Translations under genes and position numbers: made by a program | Source: Acanthosoma haemorrhoidale | Taxonomy: Eukaryota; Arthropoda; Insecta; Hemiptera; Acanthosomatidae | DNA: 64,000 nucleotides | Assembly: GCA_930367205.1 (NCBI GenBank) | Contig: OV884015.1 | Span: 104,348,509-104,412,508, forward strand | Reading direction: 5' to 3' | Part shown: positions 36,626 to 48,574 of the stretch, piece after piece | Layout of the letters: each line of letters opens with the position of its first letter | Numbering within the stretch: the first letter of the stretch is position 1 | The notes under the pieces: generated by a model | What the model saw: only the letters and a program-made list of their open reading frames with translations | Told to the model about the DNA's origin: nothing | Database searches by the model: none

Positions 36626-37830
36626 TTTTAAACTGAAGAATATTAAAAATATTTTTATAGGCTTACATGCTGTGTTATATTTGTATTAAATTAAAATATT
36701 GTCTTAATTCCTGGGCAGTTGAAATATCTAAATAATTGACACACGTACCCTTCAATTTTTAAAATTAACTGTATTTTAGTTATGTGAATTGATTGTAGTA
36801 GTTTTCTGAATCTGTTGTTAGCTTCTTCATGGATCAATTGCGTTGTGCCAAAATCAAATTCCTGACTATAAACCGACGTGTTACAAAACATTAGAACGAA
36901 AAATCACGAATCAAAAAGGAAGGATATATTGATCATTTACTTCAATTAAAGATTTCATCATTCGAAATATTGATATATTAATGATTAACTACTTGGTGAT
37001 TCCGTTGTTTCAAAAAATGATCACTAAAAGAGGAGATTAATTTCATGTATATACTGTTGACAGCATAATTAAGAAAATGACATGATCTATGTACTCTTAT
37101 ATAAATTAAGCAATACCTAGCTTTAACCAAATGGTTGCTATGATAAGCCATCGAACCATAATGGGTTGAACCTTCACCACATCCCTGTCTATTAGGGGCG
37201 GGTTCTAATGGGCTTTTGATGTCAGGCTGTGTTCATCACCGGTAAAGCCTATACCGTGTACTGTTGACGCAATATTGAATATTCACCATGCTTTAATCAA
37301 CTCATGGAGAAAATTTGTCTATATTTCGATTTTTTTTTTCAGTTGAAGTCAAAATGGTAATGTTAGTTATGACTTTCGAAAACATACAAAAAAAAAAAAT
37401 TGTGTTAATAGTTTGGTACCAGAAAAAATTTTCAACGTTTTTTTTTGGTAAAGCTGTTACTCTGGTTCCTAGATGGTTATTTTTGAAACCAAATGTACAC
37501 GAGTATCATAGTAGATCCTAACGCTGATTAAGAAACTTTAGTTAAAACTTGATAAAATCAGAGCTTGTAAATAATAACGGGCTTTTGTACATATATGATG
37601 ACTACAATGAAACAAGAGTAAAAGATGTGAGGTAATGTTTGTTGGGATGTATTAAAATAGAAAATGGAGGTGAAAAAATGTCGAATTTTGAATCGTAAGA
37701 TTGGAGCGAGATAAGAAACTGGTAAAAAGTCTGGATTTAAAGATTTGGAAGAATTGATGATCGGTGACTATCGACGTAAATAGATTTTCATGTCTTTCTT
37801 CTCATAAATTTTGGTAGAACTGTTGCAATC
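36626..37830. other. No gene recognised
   Basis: AT-rich. Frames at 36691-36891 (-) and 37315-37521 (+) have no supporting motif. Confidence 0.5.
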
Positions 37831-38650
37831 AAAATCTATTGTCCATATTTCGTCATTTGTTAACGTCAGCGTAAACGCCAGGAAGACCGACTGCGTAATC
37901 TTCTCCCTCCAAAAGGGGCCACCAGATTTCTCAATGCACTATCTGGGTATACAAATGGATAGGCATCTCCATTTCTCTACTAATTTTAGTAATAAAATAG
38001 AAAAAGTACTACACAGGTCTTACCGGCTATCGCACTTGCTAACTTCACCCAACCTGTCGCTTCGTCTCAAACTGATGATATATAAATGTGTCCTCAGCTC
38101 TGCAGTACGGTGCCCCGCTATTTACCCAATTGACTGACAATACAGCCAAATGTCTCCTACATTTCCGGAATGAGATCATGCGAAAAGTGGTCCGACATAC
38201 CTCTCTCGAGAGGTTGAAGAACGCTGACCTGCACCCGTTGCTTGGTGTGCCGTCGGTGGGTGAGTTCATCCACCGGAGACACATCAATTTTTTTTACTCG
38301 TTGCAGCACCTAACCAACCCAGTGTTTAACACTATGACCCCACCACCCCTCCCACATCGATGGCAACAGACTGTCGGGGAAAAATTAGGTTAAGAATTAG
38401 TATGTAAGTTAGTTTTAAGGTTGATCAAAAAGGTGAGCCCCAGCACCTTTATTAGTCAGTTCGGTCCAGTCACGTATAATGTGTATCATTATACTTATTT
38501 ATTCATTATATAATTTTTAACAAATAACAAAACCGTATATAATGTAGCGATATTACAGGAAATAATAAAATAATTTGTAAATAGATTCCCCTGAGGATCT
38601 AAAATTATATATAATTATCTGTAAATTTAAAGGGGCTAGGAAGGAAAAAA
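37831..38650 (+). mobile_element. Family B Jockey-like ORF2 tail and 3'UTR (best copy)
   Basis: The ORF2 part starts near VNARKTDCVIFSLQK (RT thumb side), continues through LGIQMDRHLHFS, LSLRLKLMIYKCVL, then a frameshift at about 38095, then YGAPLFTQLTDNTAKCL, GEFIHRRHINFFYSLQ and NPVFNTMTPPPLPHRWQQ before a stop at about 38396. The 3'UTR then runs to the TAAATTTAAAGGGGCTAGG end and an A-rich tail. The 5' end is truncated, losing endonuclease and the RT palm. The chain of blocks is a Jockey-type C-terminus distinct from that of family A. Confidence 0.85.
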
Positions 38651-41355
38651 AACTTTCATTTGTATTAGATAGTTCCCAGTGAGTCCATTCGTATTAATGT
38701 GCAATCTCTAAGCTAATGTTTTAGTGGTTTAAATCGTCTGGTTTATTTAAGCAATTTCCTACTCTGCGTTTGATTTCTCAGAGTTTAATATCGAGTATAT
38801 AATTAAAAAACTAAAAAAAAACTTTAAAAATTCATAGAATAAATGATATTATCAAATAGGCCATGAGGTCATGTTCTCAATCGAGGAAATCATTTTAGAA
38901 AAATCATATCCCGGAAGGTAATCTTCACACTGCTGTAAGAATAAATACGTTTATTGACTTTTTATTTTTTGTTTATTTTCAGATAAGTGACTAATGGGTA
39001 AACATTTATCGACACTGTTCCCTGTGTCGTATGAATTTGTTTAATTCTAAGAATGAAAGTTCTTAGAAATATAAATAAATACAAATATGATGTGGTAGGC
39101 GATCATATTTTGTCTCGTTCACTTTCCTTCAAGTAAATATTATCCTAGGCAATTTCAATAGTTCCTTACGTCGATTTTAGCAACAATTAAAAACCTAAGG
39201 CATTAAAAACCTAAGGCATTAAAAACCTAAGGCAATTAAAAACCTATTATAAGAAATATCATTTTTTTTCACCTGTCTGCTTGTCCTGGTCATTTAGAGA
39301 TCCCTCTTTGACCAATTTACATGAATTTTTAATAACCAGATTCTATTTAAATACCCGAAATGAAAAGGATTTTCGATTCCTTAAATTATAATTAACGGCA
39401 ATTAATTAATTTCTTAGTTATAAAAAACCCATATCTTTCTATTAATTCAGTGTAGGGGATGAAATTAAAGATCTCGTAGCCATGATTAACGATAGATAAT
39501 TTTATTTTAAATGTAGTTAGACAAATTCATTAAAACTGCAAATGAAATTGTGTTCACAACTTTTAACTCGACCGATAATTGTTTTAAATGCTTGATAGTA
39601 AGCTTGCTTGTTTCGTTTGATGTTCCGATAATAATAGTAATAAAAGTATAAAGACAGTAATTTTTTTAATCAGTTAATTTCTGGTTAGTTAAAAATAGTT
39701 TTTTTCTTAGAATATCGTCAAGGGCATACAATTAAATATCTTGGGGTGCTGAATTAGAACATGTGTAAATTGTTAGGGGTTTCGATGAATATAGTGTTCA
39801 GAGCCGTTCAACAGGGCGTGTTAGAAAAACTGCTTTTGACTGTGTACAACACTTAGGAAATAAATCAAGAGGGGGGTAAGTAGTAAGATCGTAGAAACCC
39901 TTAATTGTGTGATACTCCCCAGGTTCTGTGTAATTTAGAATTCCGATCATCAGTAGAAGCAGATAAGCATTGTCAATACACATACCGCTTATCAGAGCCT
40001 GCTTATCAGAGTAGGCTTTACTCAGTGGTCCTGCCCTGATTAGACCTAATTTAATATGTATCCCCAAATTCTTCACTTATATAGATTTTTTAGGCATCTG
40101 TAATAGAGCATACAGACAGACGATTGTTTCTAACTTTTTGAATACACAGCCTCACCTTTCAACAAATAAAAAATATTCAAATATTAACTGTACTGTCCTC
40201 GTAACCTCTGAGGCTATCGATCTTCAGTCGATACGCAACCCCTGAGAGAAAGGTGATATCGACTTTTGTCAGACTGATAACTGCAATAATCCAGCCGCTG
40301 ATGGATCAGGTAACCAGTTAATTACAAATTGATGACATATTACCAGCCAGATGACACCCTGAGGCACAGGACGTTACAGGACCCGTTAACTCGATCACAT
40401 CTCACTCACCAACAGAGCGTTCGTTACACTCAAATCTAATCTGGCGTAACTTTTTCTAATAGATTACTGGTCCGTTATCTAAGTATCACAGAAAGAATTA
40501 ATACATAAGAATGAACCTTGTTCTCAACATCGAAGAGTTGACCTTGCGTCACATCGTCACAAAGTGCTACTAAGTCCGAACTGCTGGTCAGAGAACCGAA
40601 CTACCAGAACGACTTTTGACTCTGGAGGCTATGGGTGGGACCTTAGTTGAGGGTGAGCTGTAGTTTCCCTCGTTAGAAAAGTTTGGCTACCTATAGATAA
40701 GCCACCCTCGACTACATAAGAGCGTGAGAGCCCATTAGCCATGAAATGTTTCTGAAATATATAGGACATTTTAACCAGGAAGATCTACTGTTATGTACAC
40801 AGATAAATTCTGCTGTTAGTCGAACGTTGAACATGAACAATAGCCTGCTAAACTATCCTGAATGGGCTCTTGGGTAGACCCTTTGTGGACTGACCCCGTG
40901 CCCGAGGTAGATGACAAAGGCACTATTTGTGGAAGCCAGAAGGGACACACGAGCAGGCCACAAAAGGGACAAATCGTCCGGATCAGCGATGACACCCTCC
41001 CTTTGTGGGTGTGCAGGCTGTGTCAGCAGATGGCCTCTGTAGATCACTCTTAATGAGCCCCCGTGTGTCCCGGTGATTCACCAGCAGGGCTACCGGTGTC
41101 CATGCCACATCTAAGGCTGATGAAGCAAGTAGACGTTTGTACTAATCAGCTGATTGGGGGGGGGGCAGTCAGTTAAGGTACCTACATGGCGTAGTTAGAC
41201 CGTTTCACGTACCATAGTCACAAAAGTGTTTTTATGGCCTGTGGAAGAATCTTCAATCTGTTATTGATTAGATTAGTAAAAGAAATATTTTACAGTTTTA
41301 TCGAATGTATTTATAAGCATCGTTTCGACAGGTTCTGAGAATGGCAAGGGTACTG
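38651..41355. other. No gene recognised (2.7 kb)
   Basis: AT-rich apart from a more balanced stretch at 39800-41170. Opposed frames at 40853-41053 are open on both strands in this stretch but match nothing I know. A 16-bp tandem repeat lies at 39186-39247 and a G run at 41156-41166. Confidence 0.45.
39186..39247. repeat. Tandem repeat, 16 bp x 3.5
   Basis: AAAAACCTAAGGCATT repeats with almost no variation. Confidence 0.9.
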
Positions 41356-41935
41356 TAACTTCTTTATTGTGATAAAATTACAATCCTCCTCCGTCACCGG
41401 ATTCCAGCAAGTGGAGTCTGACCAAGGGCGCGAGAGCCACAGACGCCCAAGAAATGATTGGAGAAACTGGGCATTGCCAGGACTCCCACTGTCACGTCTT
41501 TATAGCAGGTCACGAGGGCACTGCCGCTTTAATCTCCGAGGATTATAGGAATGAGTGGGGCAGTGTAATGACAGTGTGCTAGGGGATTAGGGTGGTTTCG
41601 ATGGAACTTTATCTACTTGTAAGAGATGAGTTCAAGAATGTAGGGTAGAATAAGATCGCTATGAAGGGTTTTGTTGCTGACGTAATAAGGGTTCTCAGGA
41701 CTTATGATCGCTCTATTCCGTATGTCCAGATTGGCTTTACTAAAACTTTGTAAATTAGTAATTTATTTTCTATTTAGAGATGGGATGTCCTTTGAAGTAG
41801 TCTGTACAGTTGTCCGAAGCGTCTGTTTAGTTCTTTTTAGCTCCGTGTGTGGGTTCCATGTCAGTATTTTGTGAAGATGGAATGAAATTAGTGGGCAGGA
41901 CTTGCGGTAGAGGGTAAATATAATGTGGGAACATT
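41356..41935 (-). mobile_element. Truncated family A Jockey copy
   Basis: On the - strand it runs from the ORF2 region for SHITFTL through to the AATAAAGAAGTTAC tail. It has several internal deletions, including most of the terminal UTR and a piece near 41698, so it is shorter than the 6985-7868 copy with a similar 5' truncation point. Confidence 0.85.
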
Positions 41936-43246
41936 TTGTTTCATTATCTTTGATGCAAATGGCAAGAGTAAAGGACTACAGTGACTGTGAAAACAAAAGC
42001 AACCATCGACCAGGTCTGTTCGAAGTTGACAGATGAAAGATAATTAAATAATTGAATAATAAATAATACATGTTGTATATTACAGAATGTGTTGTACACA
42101 TTGGTAGGATATAGATTTAAGTCTGGAACTTCTCCCTCCTTCACTCGTGCAGGCTAACAGAGTCCTCCATGATATATTTTGTTTTTGGCCAAAAATTATT
42201 AACCTAATTTTTAAATGTTTTAGATTTCCGTTAAGAAGGTTCCCCTTTTTTTCGCTAGCTAAATGAGCGAGATGACATAGTAATTAAAGTTTAATTCGGA
42301 GAAAAAATTATTATATTTCTTTTTTGTTTCCTTTGTTTTCTTAATTAAAATGTTTTATGAGAAAAAATAATAAGGGAAGCGTGTGTTCCTGTCGTAGATG
42401 CCATGCTAATTAGTTACGGGAGCAACACCTATTTATATTTACGGAAGCCAAACAGAGGTCACTGTTTTTCGAATATTTAGAACCTTCGTGTCATGAAGTG
42501 GACAGCGTCACTATATTTTATCCGACCGCTCAATTTCACCGTTCTAAAGAAAAAAGAAATTGACGTTCCTCGTTAAACATGTTTGGACTATTGGTAATCT
42601 CGCTTTTACGTAATTTTTAATTAGTCAAAAATATATTAAATACTATTCCCACTGATTAGAATAGCATTTTGGAAAAATTTTTTTAATTAATCAGCCTAAT
42701 TTTTTATCCGGCCCTGATGTCTATAGGCCATTTATCTTGCAATATTTTTTTTTGTGTTTTTTATCTTGGTATGTAAATGCATATTTTCAATTTGACGATA
42801 AAACCGTATCAAATATTCCTTTGAGGAAAATAAAAATTATTTCAAATTGAATTTAATCCCTCTATGGCGATTCTGAATTCTAATTTGATCTTCAACTTTG
42901 CCGTGAACAGATTGTCCGTGAGAATTGGACGAAACGGATTCGACGCTCTCGATACATCGCTAAGACATTATCATATTCATGGAAGTGACCGATTTGAGTC
43001 TGAATTTTTATCAGCCGTTGACAAAATAGCTGTTTCTCGAAGATAATTTTTGTGTTCCTAACAATAATACAGACCAAAAGGTCAATAAACTTGTTTTTTT
43101 TTGGATTGGAATACCGGCCCTTGCCCCTACAGTGTGTTGTATAACATTGAAGAGAAGTGAATGTTAACTATTGTGTGTTTTAACTAGAGGTAGAGTTTGT
43201 ATGAGCTAAATGTCTACAATGTACAATGTAGTGGCATTATACGAAA
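41936..43246. other. AT-rich interval with one unassigned frame
   Basis: A 60-codon + frame at 42864-43046 (containing RLSVRIGRNGFDALDTSLRH) has fairly balanced codon composition but no recognisable family or splice context. Nothing else seen. Confidence 0.35.
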
Positions 43247-43797
43247 AATCATTACTGTAGTAAAATCACAATTGGTTGACTTACAATGCCTCATTGGGCA
43301 ATAAGTAATTGTGATAAATGTTCTCATTCGTACCATATTTACAAACAGCACAGAGACCCCCATATCCACATGGTTGTCACCCCCCTTGCATGAGAAAGAG
43401 AAGGTGCAGTTTTGGAAAGTCCCCCACGCTCCTCTGTCTGCCGCGTCACCGGATACGAGCCAGCGGAGGCTGACCACGAGCGCGAGAGCCACATACGCTC
43501 AGGACATGATTGGAGAAGCTGGCCATTGTCAGGACTGTCACGTATTTATAGCAGGTCACGAAGCCGATGCCGTTTTAGTCTCCGAGGAAGATTATAGGGA
43601 TAAGTGGTGCAATGTAATGACTGTGCTAGGGAATTAGGGTGGTTGGCTAGGTTACTACTTGGAAAAGGGATGGATTAAACAATGTATATTATGATAGTTG
43701 TGAAGAGTTTTGTTGATGTCGTAATAAGAGGCAAGTGTGATTATAATGTATACAATATGAGCATTGATACAATTTTTACTTAAGTTTCATTGATTTT
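43247..43797 (-). mobile_element. Non-autonomous family A derivative with private 5' head (copy 2)
   Basis: Sister of 36003-36578: same UTR variants and the same head of about 60 bases after about 43733. The outer part of the UTR has a deletion, bringing the tail closer to the CCCAGAG block. The flanks beyond the head differ from those of the sister copy, arguing for separate insertions rather than a segmental duplication. Confidence 0.75.
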
Positions 43798-44056
43798 GAA
43801 AATTTTCAAGTACAGTGCCAATCAGTGGGGCATTTTAGTGAAAGAACTCATGTGTACGCTAATAATATAATATAAAGAAGAAATTAAACATAGAAGTTTA
43901 ATCAATTGGGGGACATTGGTAAGATGATTGAAGGCATTAATTGTGTGGGATACTCCAGTTAGCTAAATGTCTTGAACACAAACAACTACCTCTCCACTTT
44001 AAGATTCTGCTTACCATTTACTGGAGCTTCGCATATCCTCTTCAAGGTACACCCTA

Positions 44057-44195
44057 TCAGACGATCTCCTTGAGGTAGTCCTGAAGATAGTGGGCTATGA
44101 AGACCGAGGAGGCACACCACATGAAGTAAACGGCACCGGCCATTACCAAGAGCGAAGATGTCCACATTCTAACTGGCATCTCGTGTCTGTTATCA
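44057..44195 (-). CDS. Candidate terminal exon, membrane protein C-terminus
   Basis: On the - strand 44195-44057 reads 45 codons followed by TGA. The peptide starts DNRHEMPVRMWTSSLL, has a hydrophobic stretch of about 24 residues (LLVMAGAVYFMWCASSVF), and ends HYLQDYLKEIV. The segment is clearly GC-richer than its surroundings, and third codon positions are mostly G or C, unlike the element relics nearby. An AG immediately upstream (44196-44197 on the complement) could be a splice acceptor, though the pyrimidine tract is poor. No upstream exon or poly(A) signal was found, and I cannot name the protein. It is the best candidate for host coding sequence in the window. Confidence 0.4.
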
Positions 44196-45365
44196 CTAAT
44201 CCCCTACTCACCAATGTATAATTCCACTCCTATCAAATTTCTGTCTGATATATAACACAATGTCATAACGTCTTAATGTTAACGATGTACGTGGTATAAG
44301 CATGCATACGCACATTGAAAATAAAGAAAATTAAGATTGCATTTTCGGCATAATCTCATATTAAATTACTTTCTAAAAAAAAGGGACTTGGAAAAATAAT
44401 TACTGTACGATTCTACACCTCATTAAAAGTATATTGATACAAATGGTTGGTAATTAGTTAAAAGTGACAACCTAACCAGTTAGCCAGCTGGTCCTGGAGC
44501 AATATTTTTATTAAATACCGACAATGTGATGTAATTAAATCAAATGTTTTATTGTTCATTCTTCATCAACGTTCATCGGTTGGAACTAAACAAATGAAAC
44601 TACTGTTTACTGATTACTCAGAATTGTAAAAAATAGTTTATAACGAGTTTTGTTTAAATATCATGAAAATCCGCTTCGATTGTGGTGCTAGAACTGATAA
44701 TTGATTAATTTCGTTATATATGAATCGATTTAAAATTAAAATTTTTCAGGATCGCTTGTTCTTCCTGTATATTCCTAATATACTTAGTATATTTTTGTAT
44801 GGATTAGAAGGAAGAAAAAAGCTCGGAGTCTCTCACATTATATCTTTGTTATTCGGACAACTTGTTTTCCAAATATTACAATTTATTAAACTAATTGTTA
44901 TTGAATAGTGTTTTCTTATTGTGTTACTGTTCGCCTGGATATGTAAATTTATGATAGAATAGATCCGGGAAAACATGGAAATTCACATCTGGCAAGATAA
45001 AAAGAACTATTACGTCATAATAATAAAAAAATAATTACAATGTAAGATGAAGTATAAAATTATAAAGGAAAGGTAATAATAATCATGAAATAAAATAAAA
45101 ATTATTAACTGTTTTTAGTAAATAAAGTCATAAATGAACACTTATAAAAATAAAAAACACATCAAAAATAATATGCAGAAGTTTGTACAGTTACAATTAA
45201 TTGTAGTGATATAACATTAAATAAAAACTATGAAATTAATACAAAAGAAAACAAAAAAATGATATAAAAGCTGGAAGCTAACATCTATCTATATATATAG
45301 TGAACAACTAAATAGAAACATTAATAAGCCCGGGAATATAATATGGTGAATGAATCTTTTCCAAA
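44196..45365. other. No gene recognised
   Basis: AT-rich. If 44057-44195 is an exon, this would be its upstream intron. No upstream exon was recognised. Confidence 0.4.
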
Positions 45366-45600
45366 CTAACGTGCGTACTCCAACTCGCGTTGGATGGAGA
45401 GGTGTTGGAATAGGAGAGCTTTAAAGGATCTTAATGATGAAGCATGGCGGATATTAGGAGGAAGAGAATTCCAGAGGGTAGTGGAAGGAAGGTCCGATCG
45501 TATACTGCTGTTTTATGTACAGGTGTATAAAGGTCAGAGAGACGGGATCTTGAGTTCCGGGAACGCACTGAGGATTTGAACTATAGAATATTGTATATGG
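45366..45600 (-). pseudogene. Non-LTR retrotransposon RT C-terminus (other clade)
   Basis: On the - strand a frame ending at TAG (45366-45368) reads TTLWNSLPPNIRHASSLRSF then KALLFQHLSIQRELEYAR, the LWNSLP-type tail typical of CR1, RTE or I-like reverse transcriptases. An upstream block RLSDLYTPVHKTAVYDRTFL lies in another frame, so a frameshift separates them. A related fragment (STTFLKSLPPNIRCALSLRN) occurs at 50232-50322. Confidence 0.6.
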
Positions 45601-46059
45601 TATATGGAGAATGGTGTGAATTTTGGTTTGAAAAAGGAATGAACGGGGGAAATATTATGCACAGGAGGAGGGGTAGAGCCACTCTTACTCGGTGTAGAGG
45701 TGTAAGGCATGGGACCGCCGCAAGGCAAAGACAATTCTAACGAAGCAATTTATACATCTTGTTGTTATAAATTGAAGACTTGTAGACGTAATGGTGACTG
45801 AATTGCTTAAACGTGGACTGAGGGTGGTTTGTCAATTAACAATATTTGAATGGAAGGCTCCGAACTTTTTTTTTCTGATTCATAAAAACAACTACCAACA
45901 CAACAAGTGTCTCTGTTTGAGTGCTACTAATACTATCTCTCTGTACATATACAATTGACACATCTAGAGAGTATAACTGAGGATATATATGTATATATAT
46001 ATATACCCTTGTTAAAAATTCATATATGTACAAAGTATAGACACTACTGACGAATCTAT

Positions 46060-46760
46060 TTACGATTGCTTCATTGTATTTCCTGCAGCTTGGCTACAAT
46101 TTATACTAAGTCTGTTTTCTTTTAATAGTGATCTGCATTGTACAAAAGTATAATGATGTTCATTATAAATTAATCGACTGAATTTACTTACATCTACTTA
46201 CATGAACTTACATCTAACAATAAAAACCTAAACTAAATCGGGTCATAGTGATAACCACTTATGTTTTGGGTTTGTGAGGTTAACTTTTTTTTTTTCTTCA
46301 TAGCTCTATTAAATTTACAGATAATTATATACAATTATAGATCCTCAGGCGAATCTATTTACAAATTATTTTTGTATTTCCTGTAGCGTCGCTACATTAT
46401 ATACAGGTTTTGATATTTTATAAAAATTATATAATGGAATAAACAAGTATAATCATACGTATTATACGTGACAGGACTGAACTGACTAATAAAGGTGATG
46501 GGGCTCACTTTTTTTATCAAACTTAAACTAACTTACGTACTAATTCTTAACCTAATTTTCCCCCGACAGTCTGTTGCCATCGATGCGGGAGGGGTGGTGG
46601 GGTCATAGTGTTAAACACTGGGTTGGTTAGGTGCTGCAACGAGTCAAAAAAATGTATGTGTCTCCGGTGGATGAACTCGCCCACCGACGGCACACCAAGC
46701 CAACGGGTGCAGGTCGGCGTTCTTTTTACCACTTTTCGCATGATCCCATTCTGGGGAAAT
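46060..46760 (-). mobile_element. Family B Jockey-like ORF2 tail and 3'UTR
   Basis: On the - strand a frame at 46547-46740 encodes WLGVPSVGEFIHRRHIHFFD and LTNPVFNTMTPPPLPHRWQQ, followed by the full family B 3'UTR to about 46280. An extra detached UTR piece lies at about 46060-46115. The 5' boundary near 46760 is abrupt. Confidence 0.85.
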
Positions 46761-47192
46761 GCCGGAGTGTTATACACAGAATTAATATTTTTTATAAGTG
46801 GTGGCTCCTTGCCCATTTTTATAAAGTTGAGCTAGCGGGGTAGTATTTGCTAGATTCGGGCCAAGATATGTGAACAAGGTGCCAAATACTTCAAAATGAA
46901 GATCACTTAACAGAGCTCCGTCGCGGTTAAATTCTGATTTAAGGCACCTACTTGTGCCAGAGAGTTAGAAAGAGAAACGGCACCTCTCGAGCTAAAACCA
47001 CATAAAAGTGTACTGCTCACCGCAGAGCCCGACTCCTAAACCCGGCAGTTTAACTTAAGGGCTCAAGCTATTGCTGTCCTGGTTAACTCTTTTGACTTTA
47101 AACCAGAAATTTCAGCGAATTGAAAATCACAAAAATATACGATTATTTGTAGTGTGACTTGAAAAATGATTTTTTTAGAGAGAGAGAAAACA
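46761..47192. other. No gene recognised
   Basis: Composition near 46880-47090 is more balanced than the surroundings, but no frame could be assigned. Confidence 0.45.
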
Positions 47193-47274
47193 ACAATTTA
47201 TTAAGATAAAATTACAATCTGCCTTTTATTAGGCAATGAGTAATTGAGATAAGTGTCATCATTCATACCATATT
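47193..47274 (-). mobile_element. Family A Jockey 3' tail only
   Basis: It holds the last 80 bases of the family A UTR with the tail on the left, an extreme 5' truncation. Confidence 0.8.
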
Positions 47275-48395
47275 GAAAAATGATTTTAAATTTTTTGTTT
47301 CAAATGATATAGTTTACTGTTTTATTATTATATTATAATGTTGTTGGAGCAAGAATGAATTTTTTTGAAGTAATAAATAAAAAGATTTAATTAGATTATG
47401 TTTTTTATTATTTTTGATTATGTTATGTTTAAATTGTTCGATTGTAATTTATTCAATAATAATAGAAACGATTAATAATGCTTTGTATTTGTATGATTCT
47501 ATAGCCTGAGATTCATCTCTCAGTTTAAAATAAAACATTACATTAGTAAATAATGCACCTTAACAGTATTGCAGTATATCCCCTCTAATAACAGTCTGCA
47601 TGAGAAATCATTAGTGAAATGTTAGTTAGTAATTTATGAAAGTATTTTTGAAGCTTGAATTGGCATAAATGTTAGTTGCGATCATGTTTTTAGAAGAGAT
47701 TTTTATAAAGTTTGATTTTCTGTTCTGCGATTGTATTTTTTACATTGTTACATGTCAGGTTAATATTGATGTTTGATGTTGACTGATATTGTGATTTGAT
47801 GCACAATCATAGCTGACAGACATGTGCTCCGTAATGAAACATGTTGTTGGGTCGTCACGAGGAGGGTGCCTGGTTACCCTAGTCCTGGTGACAAGTGTGG
47901 GTTGATTAAGTTTATAACCTGGACAATCATTTCATGACGGTCTTACTATCTGACTCTATTTTTTGATAGGTATGTGCCCCGACAATGCACTGTGTTCAGG
48001 AGAAAAGGTATAGGGTAGGGAGGTAGGTAGTTAGTGTGGTCTTGGAATGACCACGAATTCATACTCGGTATCTGAGGGTAGGGGAAAACCGTCCGGCTCC
48101 CAAAGGTGAGTGTAAACCGGAGAGAGGCAGACTGGATTACCGCAGGAGGGCTGCTCGGAAAATTTGCAGGGCCACGGCAACCGTCGTCCGCGAGGGAGAG
48201 TTCTCTCCCAAGGAGGTGCTAGTTTTATCGAGACGAAGGCAGAGATTACCACTAGGAAGGTGTGGGTTCTGACGACGCCGGACTAAAACATAGCGAGGTG
48301 AGGAGAGAAAGAGATGTAGAGGTTTTTCATAAGGAAGAAGAGCAAATTCTTGAATACTGTCGCAGCTGCAAGTAGGGTAGCTTCACTAGGAGGAG
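47275..48395. other. AT-rich, then a GC-rich patch of unknown origin
   Basis: Up to about 47850 the sequence is AT-rich. From about 47990 to 48350 it is clearly GC-richer, with purine-rich + strand and an open - strand frame (48031-48252) without a motif. It resembles the 5' leader of a retroelement in composition only. Confidence 0.35.
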
Positions 48396-48407
48396 AGTGA
48401 ATTACAT
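48396..48407. repeat. Target-site duplication, left copy
   Basis: AGTGAATTACAT, identical to 48563-48574, flanking the A-tailed retroposon. Confidence 0.85.
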
Positions 48408-48562
48408 TTTTTTTTTTTTTTATTTCAAAACCTCAACAAAACAATACAATGTACAAAAGAAAAATAACAAAATATTTGGATTACATATTTCTCCTCTTAC
48501 TGCATTTACATGCATTTGGCGGAGTGCCTAAATATAATAAATTTTTATTGTCGTTAATAGTC
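48408..48562 (-). mobile_element. Short A-tailed retroposon with 12-bp TSD
   Basis: A T run begins at 48408. The sense (-) strand ends TTGAGGTTTTGAAATAAA followed by A residues, i.e. an AATAAA signal at the poly(A) junction. The 155-base insert is flanked by perfect copies of AGTGAATTACAT (48396-48407 and 48563-48574). It is probably the 3' end of an unidentified LINE, since the body includes GGCACTCCGCCAAATGCATG, a type of UTR seen in insect LINEs. Confidence 0.8.
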
Positions 48563-48574
48563 AGTGAATTACAT
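48563..48574. repeat. Target-site duplication, right copy
   Basis: AGTGAATTACAT, identical to 48396-48407. Confidence 0.85.

Noticed and set aside
40853..41053. Frames of 63-64 codons open on both strands
   Set aside because: Opposed frames without motifs; no evidence favours either strand.
48031..48252. 73-codon - strand frame in the GC-rich patch
   Set aside because: No motif, no homologous copy, and long frames are expected by chance in GC-rich sequence.
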